From contig PUDQ02000019.1 in assembly GCA_002964805.2 (NCBI GenBank), positions 62,001 through 126,000 on the forward strand: a stretch of DNA of 64,000 nucleotides, written 5' to 3'. The notes beneath the pieces were generated by a model that saw only the letters and a list, made by a program, of their open reading frames with translations, did no database searches and was not told the origin of the DNA. Shown here in pieces: positions 47,427 to 58,836 of this stretch; positions within the stretch are counted from its first letter, which is position 1, and the number at the start of each line of letters is the position of its first letter. This DNA comes from Trametes villosa (lineage: Eukaryota; Basidiomycota; Agaricomycetes; Polyporales; Polyporaceae). A program made the position numbers and the translations under genes.

Positions 47427-48374
47427 CTACGGCTGAACGAATAAAGGCATGATGTGGGCTGGATGTGGTGATGGCCGCGATGTCAGCGTACCGGCCGGAC
47501 AGTGCCAGTTTGGAAGAGACATCCGTTCGAGTCTGTATGGCGCCTCGACATGGGAGTAGGAGGGGTTGAATGACGCCCACGCCACTGAAGCAACACCCAG
47601 GGAGCCGAATATGTAGAGCTCGACACTCGTCGCAGGGAAGCCCAGCGTCCAGAACAGCCCAGCGCGATACGCCGTACAGGCTGTAGCGGATGCCAAAGAT
47701 GTGTCAAGTACGCACTGCACAGCTTCCCGAGGCATCCGCGAGATCTGCGCCAAGTACTAGTGTCAGGTACCCATGCTGTGCGAGATGGTGGTGGACCGCG
47801 ACCGATCGAACTTTGACTGTTGAATGCGGTCCAGGATCAGGGCCGGAACTTGAGTAATAGTTTTCGCGCGAGCCTCCAGGTCTTCAGAGCCACAGACTAG
47901 ACGAGCATCCCAGAGTTTCCAGCTGCGTGCAGAAGAGGCTTGGAAAAGCGTCTCCAAGCGAGCCGGTCGTGATGCGCAGATGCGCGCGTACATAGGCCGG
48001 CAGAGATGCAAGATCGTCGTCCCCGGCTGAACACAAGCCGTAGCCACCATGGTCGAGCGTACGTGAGGGTGCAGCGCGAGCGCCGCCAGGCTACGGGTCA
48101 GAGATCGCTCAAGCGGCTCGGCGTAGGTACATTTGTTCGTGGCTCTCAGCCAGCAGAGCTTGGACCAGGATTGAAGGATGCGCGATAGAGTGCGTCTTCT
48201 GGCAAGAACCGCCGAGGCGAAACGCAGCGGTCGCGCGAGGGAGGGATCGTGCTCAAGCAATCTCCACCTGATCCTACGGAGTGTCCGTTCAGTACGCAGG
48301 TAAGTCTGTATGTCTCTGACGCGTAAGGAGGACAGACGCGGCAGCATAGAGCTGCTCATGAAGCATATAGTCAC
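47427..48374 (-). CDS. Hypothetical protein (uncertain model)
   Basis: Two adjacent minus-strand open segments, about 48374-47763 and 47753-47427, have protein-like composition. The first has helical, Arg/Leu-rich stretches (RTLSRILQSWSKLCWL; EPLERSLTRSLAALAL) and the second a hydrophobic patch (FWTLGFPATSVELYIFGSLG). A GTACCTGA donor at the end of the first and a GTGCAG acceptor about 56 nt later could join them. No family is recognised, the start is not secure, and no paralog in the window supports the model. Confidence 0.25.
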
Positions 48375-48752
48375 TCACGACGCGTTTCACCGCGGTAAAA
48401 CCCCTGCCCAGCATCCCTCGCGCCCGTTTCGACGTGCAGGCTGTAAGCGTCCGACGACCTCGAGGGTGCGAAGCGAGTTTGACGTCGCCAGAGAGTTCGC
48501 CGTATCTGGGCGCATACAGCTACCTGCGGCTGTCAGGGGCGAATTTTGGCGAGCGACTCGAGTGGGAGGAGAGAGAGGAAGAGACAGCCCCGGTCGAGCG
48601 ACCGCGGCCGCGCGAGGGGTGTCGGAGCGCCGGCCCGGAGCATCCTCGCCAATATCCGACCCGTTTTGGGCGAGGCAAGTCCACCTCCCTCTCGATGCTG
48701 CGCCCACGATGGCACTCAGACTTTGTCAAAAAAACTGCTTGCATGTCACAGA

Positions 48753-48824
48753 ACGTCATACGACCTATTCGGGCGAACAAAAGGTAGGTCTCGACGTATG
48801 CGAGCCGCTTCATCGCACGGAAGC
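48753..48824 (+). promoter_or_regulatory. Conserved FunK1 upstream block, copy 1
   Basis: CGTCATACGACCTATTCGGG, CGAACAAAAGG and CATCGCACGGAA occur in the same order and with the same 57-bp spacing at 50433-50504, upstream of the intact kinase. Confidence 0.6.
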
Positions 48825-49061
48825 GGTCTGGCTCGCTGGCTAAAGACAAGCAGCTCACCGGGGTTATTGTCCGACGCTCGTCACACGGCCGTGCGCGAGC
48901 CCACTTTAGGCGGATATATTGAACTGCGCTCTGCAAGATCTCGTCTCTAGCTCGACGACCCGAGCTCACCGCGCAGAAGGACCGACCACCCGCGACCTCG
49001 TCGTGTCCCACCTTGCCATTCCCAGCCACTCCCTCACGGCCTCCTTGTATCAGGGGAAGCA

Positions 49062-49939
49062 ATGGACTATACTCCTATGAAGGAGAGAGCGGTTAGTACC
49101 GTTCAATCTCCTTAGCCTATGGTTCTAACCCGTTCGTCCAGGGGGCATACTACTTTCTCGCCACTGACCTCCTAAACTCTCGTTTGAAGGACGTCGTCCA
49201 CTGCGTCGATCACGACCTCCAGTCTTTCTTCTGGCTTCTCTTGTGGGTCGTTCTCCGCCATACCGAGCACGAACACAGCCTCGGGGAGGACGCCTGGGCG
49301 GACATCTTCACATATGGCAACGACAGGCAAGCGCGGCTCGTCAAGGTCGGGTGGCTGTTCAGCTTCCCGAGGATCACGATCAAGGACGACGCTCCCCTGA
49401 CCGACATTCTTCTCCGGTTCATTGACAAGATGAGGGGTGCGACCAGAACCTCCTACACTCCACACCTTCCCCTCACCTACGAGATACTATCGGAGGTTTT
49501 CGGCGCTGCGCCGACTGCTCGCGGAGACGGGCCAAAAGAGAATCCACCCCTCGGGCTACCTTCCACCCCCCGCACAATCCGCATCTCGGCGCCCATCAAG
49601 GACGAGTCGCCACGCAAGCAAGACAACAAGAGGCGCTTCATCTCGTTCGACGAGCAGGAAGAGTCGCTGCCAGGTTCCGGAAGTGCTACCCTCGATTCGG
49701 GCAACGGGTCTGGTGCGGGATCGGGCAAGCGGTTGCGACGGTCGGCCTGCGAGTCTGCCCCCACGCTGCGGGGAAACGATGCGTCCGGGACCAGAGTCAC
49801 GACTCGAGGCGCGACAGCGGAGCTGGCCACCGACAGTCGCTCGAGCCATGACGGGGAAATTGCGCTCAAGACGGCAGGCAGGCACCCGAAGGCGTCGGAG
49901 AAGGGTTCGAAGGGGAGCAAACCCGCCTCCGGCGTGTAA
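49062..49939 (+). pseudogene. Truncated FunK1 kinase copy
   Basis: An open two-exon reading: 49062-49091 and 49142-49939 (50-nt intron, phase 0), up to 275 aa. It corresponds only to the last exon of the FunK1 gene at 50927: GAYYFLATDLL (kinase lobe segment after the activation loop), VDHDLQSFFWLLLWVVLRHT, VGWLFSFPRITIKDDAPLTD, then a basic, Ser/Gly-rich tail. The ATP-binding half and the HRD catalytic loop are missing, so it cannot be an active kinase. Upstream, at 48753-48824, it keeps a block also found upstream of the intact gene, which suggests an internal deletion of a duplicate rather than a random fragment. It could still be expressed as a short protein. Confidence 0.75.
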
Positions 49940-50432
49940 TGATTCGTCGTCCTGATGTCTGAGAATTACTACTACTATGAACTGTATCGTATTCGTGTAA
50001 TAGTCGTGTATTCCATAACGCTCTTCGAAATTCCCTTCGTGACTGGTGTTCTCTGGGCAGGCTGCTTATTCAAGCAGCTCTCACTGGCGGACCCGGAACC
50101 GGAGACACCGTACTATCTGTTCAAGGCGAATACTTAATTGGAGGCCTCGCCGCCCACCAGACGCTGGTGCGGGAGCCGGGCTACTGCTCAGGATCTCCGA
50201 AGTCATTGAGCTCTGCATACCGTTGGTGGTTGCTGTCGTAGACGCAGACTTTGAGCGCGAAGTGTCTGTTGGGCCGTCCGGCATGGTCCCGGAGAAGCGG
50301 CCCGGCCCGTGTTTGTGCGCGCATCCTGTGTTAGGCAAGGCCCTGGCAAGTTCGCGTCTGTTGGCGTCAAATCAACCCTCTCTCTCTCGACAGCGAACAC
50401 GAGAACAAAGGCTCAAAAATTGGCGTCATAAA
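49940..50432. other. Intergenic region
   Basis: No gene seen between the truncated and intact kinase loci. Confidence 0.4.
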
Positions 50433-50504
50433 TCGTCATACGGCCTATTTGGACGAACAAAAGGCAAGGCGCGGCATAGCCGAACCGATCCATCGCACGG
50501 AAAA
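50433..50504 (+). promoter_or_regulatory. Conserved FunK1 upstream block, copy 2
   Basis: CGTCATACGGCCTATTTGGA, CGAACAAAAGG and CATCGCACGGAA; counterpart of 48753-48824. It lies about 420-490 bp upstream of the ATG at 50927. Confidence 0.6.
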
Positions 50505-50926
50505 GGTCCTACCCCGCAATCGAGCCGACAACAAAGACCTTGCGAGTCCGTGGTACGCGCGTCCTACCGCCATATATCAGCTGCAGCGCAGTCCGAGCAA
50601 GCCACGGTAACCCTCGCCTCGGAATCAATTTGTGAGCAGCCGGTAGTTCTTTGCCACATACGTGGGGTGGGATTTTCATATCGCTTGGCTAAATAGGAAC
50701 AGCCAGCCAGAGCGACAATCCGCTTCGCCCGCAACATTCACCCGCAGCGCCTACCATCTTAGCCAGGAGCCATAAGGTGAGCACACAATGCACGTGGCTG
50801 CGCGGTCTGTGTCTAAAATCCGGAACTTGCCGTCGTCACCCAGTCCTGTCGCGCTCAACACGGCTCCTCTCTCCTCTCCATTGTCTTCATTGCTCTTGAC
50901 CCTAGCCACACCCTCAGCACTATAAG

Positions 50927-53781
50927 ATGTCGATCTCGACTGGCTCGATATGCAGCTACGACAGCTACCGTACCTCCTCCGACTCCAGGATGTCCGGAAA
51001 GCCCACTCCGCCCTCTAAGAAGGGCCATCACGACGTGAACACCCATAAAGAGTCACTTCGTACCGAACAACTCGCAGGATGGCGGAAAGAAATATGCGAG
51101 AAGGTCAATAGCTACGAAGGAGACGTTCAAGAATACCTTCGCGTCTTCGTGCCCTCAAGGACGCCTTGCCCGCTTCCACAACCCGCGGCGAGCATATCCG
51201 CAGGCTTCACACCTGAGAAGGGAAAGGAAATACCGAGCTACCCCATTCTTGTACGTCCACCTATTCCTTACATGATGATCAAACACTGACCACTCCCCAG
51301 CTCAATATCCTAACAACTCTCGTTGAGGATTTCCCGGACGATGTTAGACCTTCGTTCTACGGGGGTCATAGGCAACCCCTGCGCTTCCCGTTCAAGGAAT
51401 TCTCCTACAGGCACCACACATCCAGCCCGGATTTCGCAGTCTCCTTCCCCGGGGATGTCCTTCCGCGAAAGATCATTGACCCCGACTGGTCGCGGTTCTC
51501 GATGGTAATCGAGGTCAAGGCCGAGAGCAAAGAAGATCCATTTACGATCGAACCGAAACTCAGCGAAACCCGCGCTAACAAGCTGGTGCAGCTCGCCGTC
51601 AGCGCCAGGAGCCTGATGTCCGCTCATGGTTACCTCGCCTCGTTCGCGCTCGGCATATACGGGGACGTCGTCCGCATCGCTCGGTTCGACCACGCCTGCG
51701 CGGTCACATCGCCGCCGATGGACCTCAAGTCCAAAGACGGCCTGCGCGCGATTCAAGAGTTCTTCTGGCGGTTCGTGCACCCCTGGGAAGGCGGACCGGG
51801 CGCGGTCGTCGGCGCCGACCCCACCATCCGGAAACTCACTCCTGCCGATTCGGCCTGGCTCAAAACCCGCCTCGGGAGCGAAGCGGACCAGCTGCTCCAG
51901 AACGTCGACCTCGCCGAGGCTCGCTGGGTGAAAGTCTATGACGACGACAAGCCCGCGAAGCCGAGGGCATACGTCCTCTTCCAGCTGCTGGATGTGAACG
52001 CCCGCCTGTTCTCTCGCTCGACCATGGTCTGGCTCGGGATCGAAGATACCCGCTTCTTCCAAGCGTCTTCCCCTGGAGACCCCGACGGAGAGCTGGACGG
52101 CCCGGTCGAGCTGCACATCGTCAAGGAGGCATGGCGTCAAGTGATACGGATTCCGGAGAAGAAGTTCTACGACCGCCTCAAGATTATCCCCGACAATGAG
52201 AGGATAGGTCTCCCCGACCTTCTCCATGGAGGTGATCTCGGAGAGCGGGACGTTGCGCGATGGAAAGCCGCGCAAGCCGGCGCGGCTTGGTGCGACGAGG
52301 ACGACCTACTCAAGGGTGCAGCGTCGCCTACATCCGACACGGAACCAGTTCCCTCGGGGGCAGGGGCAGGGGCACGGCCTGAAAAGCCGGACATTCCTCA
52401 TCCCATGCACCAGACATGGTCCTGGCGGTTGGGGCGAGATGATGCGTACCACGCCAACGAACGAAGCCACATGCGCTTTGTGATGGACACCGTCGGGAGG
52501 CCACTCTCTCGATTCCGGAGCACGAAAGAGCTCGTCATGGCAATCCGCGACGCGATCGTCGGTGCGTTCCACTCTCACCTCTACATCGTGTTAGTGTGGA
52601 CCTAACGAACCTCTTATCTTATACAGGGCACAGGCTAGCCATGGAACGCGGCGGCGTCCTTCACAGAGATGTCAGTAGCGGGAATATCCTCATTGTCGAG
52701 CGCGCACCGCGCGGTCGCCCCCTCTGTCACGGCATTCTGCACGACTACGACTACAGCTCGATGACGCTGACACCTCCTGCGGCCGGCTCGGCGTCGTCGA
52801 CGATCACCTCAACGGAACTGCCACCTCTCTACCCCTTGGAAAGCCTCGGCGAAGATGAGACCGACGGCGTCGCTGACTTGAAGGAGAGGACGGTGAGTAC
52901 CCACAATCTCTTCGATCTAGCATTCGCTGAACCGATTGGTCCAGGGAACATACTACTTCATCGCCCTAAAGCTCCTCGACCCAGAGGTAAGGGAGGCCGT
53001 CCATGACGTCAAACACGACTTGGAGTCCTACCTCTGGGTCCTGCTGTGGATCATATTGCGACACACTGAGCACGATAACGTGCACGGGGCCGAAGCTTGC
53101 TCCAAATACTTCAAATTCGGCGATGACCAAGACGCGACGTTGGCCAAGATCGGGTGGCTGTTCCATTCTCGTCTCAAGATCAAGAACAACGCTCCTCTGA
53201 CGGACCTCCTGTCCAAATTCAAATCGATGGTGAAGGCCGCCAACCCGGACGAGGACGACCCAGTCTCTCCCTCCGAGATCCCTGCTTTGCGCTACCAACC
53301 GATCATCGACATCTTCGATGCCGCAATTGCGCGCGAAGACTGGCCCGAGAACGATGCTGCGATACCTTTCACACCTCCCCGGGGCGTCACGACCGTCGTC
53401 GAGGGCGCATTGCCGTCGGAGGGTCAGCAGCAGAAGCAGAAGAAACGCCGAGCTGCTCCTATCGACGAGGAAGCAGAGTGGCTGCCTGGGTCTGGGGGTG
53501 CCACCCTCGGCTCGAACGGCGAGCCTGGGGTTGGGTCGAGGAAGCGGCCGCGGCGGCAAGCGTCCGAGTCCACCCCCATGTCGGGGGAGAGCGTTGCGTC
53601 TGGGAGCCGACGTGTGACTCGCAGCGCGACGCAGGCCAGTCGGAGCGCGACGCAGGCCAGTGGCAGTCGCCCGAGCCGCAGCGGCGCGACGGGGCCTAAG
53701 ACGGGCGGTGCGCACGGGAAGGCGTCGGGAGGTAGATCCGGGAAGGGTTCGAAGGGAGGCAAGCCCTCCGGCGCGCGATGA
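50927..53781 (+). CDS. FunK1 fungal-type protein kinase
   Basis: Four exons: 50927-51250, 51301-52561, 52627-52892, 52945-53781; introns 50, 65, 52 nt; phases 0, 1, 0; 895 aa. The N-terminal about 110 residues are a Ser-rich lead and a helical part; a large domain follows with VIEVKAESKEDPF and FALGIYGDVVRIARFDHACA, typical of FunK1. The catalytic loop is LHRDVSSGNIL (HRD at about 541-543), the metal-binding motif is HDYDYS (about 567-572) in place of DFG, and GTYYFIALKLLD plus VKHDLESYLWVLLWI follow. The tail is basic and Ser/Thr/Gly-rich. The donor at 52562 was chosen because it restores the family junction IVGHRLAMERGG. FunK1 kinases are expanded in mushroom-forming fungi; substrates are unknown. 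Confidence 0.9.
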
Positions 53782-55724
53782 TTCGTTGCGCTGATCTCTG
53801 AGGATTTGGATTGACTACCACGGACTGTATCGTACTTGTATAACACTCGCATATTGCACAGCACTCTCTGATATCTACTTCTGCTTTGTCCTCGGCCGGC
53901 TGCTTCGTCGAGCGGTTCTCGGATCTGGAGGGTAGCTGGCGTCGGCAGCGGGGACAACTTGTCTGTTCACGGTCGGTCCCAACACTCATGTGTTCGGCCA
54001 CCCACCTCGGCCGTCTCCTTGACCAGTCCAGCAATTAACGGGTTTAGAGACTTGGAATATTTTAGACGCGGTGCGCGCAGCTGGCAGCATGAGGTGCCCC
54101 TCGAGCGATCACCGACTGACGGTATAGGTGTTTGCTTTGATTTGCCCGCCGTGCGTGGGGGTACGAATCAATGAATTGAATAAGTCGCTTGTTCGATACA
54201 TCCGTGGTGCCTACCGCACGATATACACAATAAGTAGCCTGGAGATAATGTGTGCAATTGTAAGGAGGAAGTGGATGAGGGATGCATAGAAAGGAGAGAA
54301 GAGAGATTAGTGAAAGGAGTGGTAGAATTGTTGGGGATATAATGAAACGGGAGGAAATCTTTACTGCGCTGCACGATCTTCCAAAGCATCAAGAAGGGCG
54401 GATCTGAGAGGCTGTTCCCGACGTAGAGGGCGGCGTACCAGTGCAGGAAGCAGCTTGCGACGCAGGACGATGGATAGGTCTTGCGAAGAACAGAGCTTGT
54501 GGGTTCTCTTGCCCCACATGCTCGCGACGAGCGACGTGTGCGCATGTACACGAAGCGTGCGTGGCTTGTAGTACCCGATGCCGAAAGGGCAGCACTCCTT
54601 GTAGATACTGGGCCAACTCAGTGAGCACGCGCATGCGGGACATTACAAGAAATGGCACGTACGCTTTCTCGCCGATGCGGCGAGCAACGTCTCTGGTAGC
54701 GGGAGTACGTACACCCAGGGTCTCCCTCTGGCAGGAGTCAGACACTAGCGCGACGCACTTTCAGGCCGCGGGCCGCGGTAGACCTGGTGTGAAGACATAC
54801 GCTGGAGCCAGGGCTTTAGCATGCGCTGCTCATCCGTCGCCAGGCCAGAATCCAGGTTCTGGTCGCAGTAAGCGGAGATCGCCGGCCGCTGTGGTTTCGT
54901 GGGCCTCCGCAGATCATCCAAGTACCCATGCCCCCGATTCCGTGGCCTGTAACCTGTGGACCTTCAACGCGAGCAGCGTAATAGGGACACACTACGAGAG
55001 GAGCGCACCTGAGGCGAGCTTCTTCGACACCAGCGTCGTGAAGAGCTCGGCCATATCGGCATCGTCGTTCTTCGCGACGTCTACCAGCTCATCAAGCTCT
55101 GCGATGTCCCTGGGCAGTCTGGAACCTGGCTCGCGCGATCTGACCACGAAAGCTAAGGAGCGTTCTGCGATCGTGAGTTCCTGTTTTGCTGTCGTCAGTA
55201 ACTCAAAGGGCCAGAGTAGAGAAATATGTGACTACCGGTAGAAGAGTCCTCAACAAGGTCGTCCGTTTGCATACCCAGGCGCACTCGAGGGCCGGCTTTA
55301 AAGACGAGGTCGACAAACCACCGTGTCTTTCGCTCTACGCCAAGGCTGGCTCCAGGCTCGGCGCGGTCAGCGTGTTCTGCTGGAGTGTTCAGGTGCTGAT
55401 TCAGAGCAAATAATCGTACATGCTATAAGCTATGACCAGGATTCCCCGCACAAGCTTAAGCAGGACATGTCAAGGATCGTGGAGGAGTTTAACGTTCAAC
55501 GTCCGTCCCGCGATACAATCTGCGAGCCAATGTTGTGGGGTTTAGGGCAGGTCAAGGGCCTTCTCGATCGACTGTAAAGCTAAAGTCCGAGCTTTAACCC
55601 CAACTCTCCCTCTTTCCACTGTCGACAAATCGTGAGTAGCCGTCCCGGATGCTCCAGCGAGCTGTCATTGACCTGTTTGAACTCTGCCAGCATTATCTGG
55701 ACCTCTGATTCTACAAGACTTGAC
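53782..55724. other. Uncertain region with scattered open segments
   Basis: On the minus strand a segment at about 55000-55180 reads AELDELVDVAKNDDADMAEL and another at about 55236-55422 reads KTRWFVDLVFKAGPRVRLGM; both look protein-like, but I could not join them in phase. A + strand frame ending at 55577 (KQDMSRIVEEFNVQRPSRDT) is also protein-like. About 54400-54745 has open frames on both strands with no recognisable family. Confidence 0.3.
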
Positions 55725-56613
55725 ATGTCTGATCCGACGAAAGGTGACGGAGACGACGCGCCGCTTGGCAGCTACAAGCGAGTCGCCGAACTATGGTTCC
55801 CGGACGGGAACGTAGTGGTGGTAGCTGGTGGAACCGCTTTCCGGTTACACCAAGGGCTCCTCTCCCGCCAGTCGGAGGTGTTCAAAGACCTTTTCAACAT
55901 CGCCGTCCCCGCCGCCACCGCCGACACCACGCCCGAGAAAATAGACGGCTGTCCAGCCATGCACGTATCGGACACCGCCTACGACTTTCAGCAGCTTCTG
56001 CATGCGCTTTACGATCCTCTTCGGTAAGTTGAAACAGCTAGGTCGACGCGGATTGTCAAGATGCTCATTTCGTCGCCACAGGATATTCGACAACAACGAT
56101 GTCCACTTCTCGGTTCTGGCTGCACTCGCGCGCATGTGCCACAAGTACCACATGGACGCGCTCCTCTCCGCATCTGTCCGCCGCCTTGAAACCGAGTACT
56201 CGCCAACCTCTTCGAAGAGATCCACCCATGTCGATCGACGCGCCGGAGAAGCCATCGTGGCCGTAAACCTCTTCCGCCTCCTCGGAAGGCACGATCTCCT
56301 AATCCTCGCTCTCTACGACCTCAGCCAGCTCCCGACCTCGGCCCTCCTTCGGGGCGAGTCCCGCGCGGACGGCACACACGAGATACTCAGCGCGCACGAC
56401 CGCGAGCTTGCGATTGAGCTCAAACGCGAGCTCACGACGCGCAAAGCCTTCCTCTTCTTCGCCGCGCTCGGTGCGGACTTGCCCGCGGAGGGCCAGTGCG
56501 CACACGTTCCGGTGTGTACGGCCGCGCTGCTCGCCGCGCAGCGCAATGAACCACAGGAAGAGAAGACTCAGCCTCGGGAAGACTCCGCGTCGGACGACAT
56601 CCTCCCAAGCTAA
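55725..56613 (+). CDS. BTB/POZ domain protein 6
   Basis: Exons 55725-56023 and 56082-56613; 58-nt intron in phase 2 at the family position; 276 aa, the shortest member. BTB landmarks: ELWFPDGNVVVVAGGTAFRL, HQGLLSRQSEVFKDLFNIAV, MHVSDTAYDFQQLLHALYDP and AALARMCHKYHMDALLSASV. The second half is shorter than in the other members, with NLFRLLGRHDLLILALYDLS, an acidic-basic helix and a hydrophilic end (EPQEEKTQPREDSASDDILP), and lacks their terminal Cys-rich region. It is the most divergent BTB protein here and lies after the kinase genes. Confidence 0.88.
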
Positions 56614-57069
56614 TGCGAGGCTGCCCAGTGATGAGAATGAGGCCTTCATGTATTCAGTGGCGAGCACCGCTCGCGCGTTTGGCGGTATGGAATATGATGA
56701 CTATCGTTGTTTTCCCAGTATTCCCCCTGGATTGCTTAGCCAGATTCGTGTTATGTTACGTTCTAGTAAGTATCATGGCAAGGCGGCGTACCCCACCTGT
56801 CAGACGCTATCCTCGCACGTCCCACCCTTGAGCAAACCCTATAGGATGAGATGCATCCGATCAAGATGCATTACAATAGCTACGTGCATCTACTATCGTA
56901 CAAGCATTCATACGTCGCAGTAAGGTACGGATGTCCGTTCAAACTTCAGGTCCGAGTCCAAGAAAGCGGAACAGCAGATCGACACCCTCTAATACCTCGC
57001 GCCAGCCGCGCGGGGTAGGGATACCCTCCCGCCGACCCGCGCATGCACGCAGTCCTCCATTATACGGAC

Positions 57070-57655
57070 TCACAGCCCGCCACTCCCATAGGGCTGCGAC
57101 GTCTGCGGCGGCACGAACGCGTCCGGGTGCTGCGGGTGCGAGTACGGAGCAGCAGCGCCCGGCGGGGGCCCAGCGGGCGGCGCATACCCATACCCACGCG
57201 CGGGCGCGGGCTGCGGCCGCGGCACCTGCAGCGTGACGCCGTCGAGCTCGACCGTCTCCACGTTGCGCCCGCCCAGCAGCGCCGCGGACTCGGCGTGCGT
57301 GAACGCGGACTCGGGGTCGGGTGCCATCCCAGCTGCCGCGCGGAGCTTCGCCTGCCTGAACGAGGGGGTGAGTGACAAGAAGAGGGAAGACACGGGATGG
57401 GGGCGGGGAGAGGGAGCGTACCTGGCTTTGCGCCGACGGTAGACGACCTCATCGGTGACCCGCTGCGTCTGTTTCTTGATGTACTGCATCGCGATGAGGG
57501 TGACGACAATGGTGATGACGATGACGATCGCCTTGATCGTCTTCGTCTTCTTGTCAGTAGAACCTGCAGCGCGCTCTTAGTCACATCTAGTCAAGCACCC
57601 GAGAGCCAGACACATACCGTTACTCTGCGCGGCACCCAGGTATACAGTCGCAATG
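57070..57655 (-). pseudogene. TVP38-like gene, 5'-truncated relic (copy C)
   Basis: Minus strand: an exon fragment ending ATVYLGAAQSNG (about 57650-57619), then an exon with the last membrane segment (IVIVITIVVTLIAMQYIKKQ) to the RRKA motif, then an exon from RQAKLRAAAG to the stop at 57070. The order and phases match the 3' part of the TVP38-like gene at 61649. Upstream of IATVYLG the sequence abruptly stops resembling the family, so the VTT core (GxVxGExxNF, EGGF, IPGH) is absent. The downstream part is still open, with a Pro/Gly/Gln-rich tail. Confidence 0.7.
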
Positions 57656-57659
57656 GATG

Positions 57660-58836
57660 CAGTACATTCAACCCGAAACGGGGTTGATCATGATGTTAAC
57701 GCTCGAGTGAGTCGAAGGTCTATTTTTGTATCCAGTGGTCACGCTATTGAAGGTTATTGACGATGCCACCGACGTAGAGTTAGCATACGCAGCCGCTCTA
57801 CGCACGGTGTTTACCGCGGCCGGATACCGACTAGAACGGATGTCCGGGGAGGCATCAAACTGGAGCTCGAACCTCCGAGTCCATGTTTGACAGAACACTC
57901 CGTCATCGACGGTTCTTGAATGCGCGGCACGCCTACCAGGTCGGCGAATCTAGGATGCTGCTACGTACCCGTGTGGCAATCGCATATCTGAGCACCAGCG
58001 AAGGATGTGATGTTTGCATGGTGAAAGTTCATGGCGGGGAGCCGAAGTGCCTGGCAGTGGCATAGCTGGCACTGCGCAACGCCACGTGCGACGTCGAGCG
58101 ATGCCACTCTACGCTGCCTCGCCTTTATTGCACCCTGCATCCTGGTACGTCATCTTCTGCTGCGCTGAACGCCGCAGAATATGATTCTCACCGCACCTCA
58201 ACCAGCTACGCGTTCAACGTTACTTTTCTACCACATGTAGACACAGAGACCCATGCATTCCAGCTGGTGAGCAGGAGTTCCGTCCATCGATGTATCCTGC
58301 GCAACGCCAACGCCAATATAGAGCCGTACGCCTGGGGGGAGACGCAGGTGGCGAACGCAAGCGTTCTCGTCTCGTCGGTATCCCACCAGAAAAGTACCTC
58401 ATCGCGATTCTCCATGCTGTACTACTCCACGTGCAAACGTAACTATACGTCCGCCACCTACTCCATCACGGCACACTATCAAACCCCGAGTGTGTCGCTC
58501 GAGCGTCGGGTTTTCTCGGGGTCTGACAGCCACCGCAGAGATACTCTTCAAATCGTATTTCGCCACGCTCACGCCCCGCTGTCCTGGTGAACGCCCCCAT
58601 CATAAAATACTCCTAGCAACCTGTCACTCGTACGCCCCGCCTCAAGAAGCTCGACCCTCAACGCCGACATTGGTATCTACAACATCTCACGCTCTGCGTT
58701 CCTGTGCTGCTGCCGCTGCCTCACACAGCTGTATAGACCCGCAGTTCTCAGCACCGATGGCTATGCCAGACCGCGCGTCGAAGACGAGGCCGATATCCCA
58801 CCTTCGTCCCGCCCTCCCCTGAGTGCCTTCGCTTGT
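57660..58836. other. Intergenic region with one long open frame
   Basis: On the + strand a frame is open from about 58067 to 58590 (about 174 codons; SYAFNVTFLPHVDTETHAFQ, ANANIEPYAWGETQVANASV). It has no obvious ATG near its start and no recognised family. The antisense frame at 58206-58415 is also open. I do not call a gene. Confidence 0.3.
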
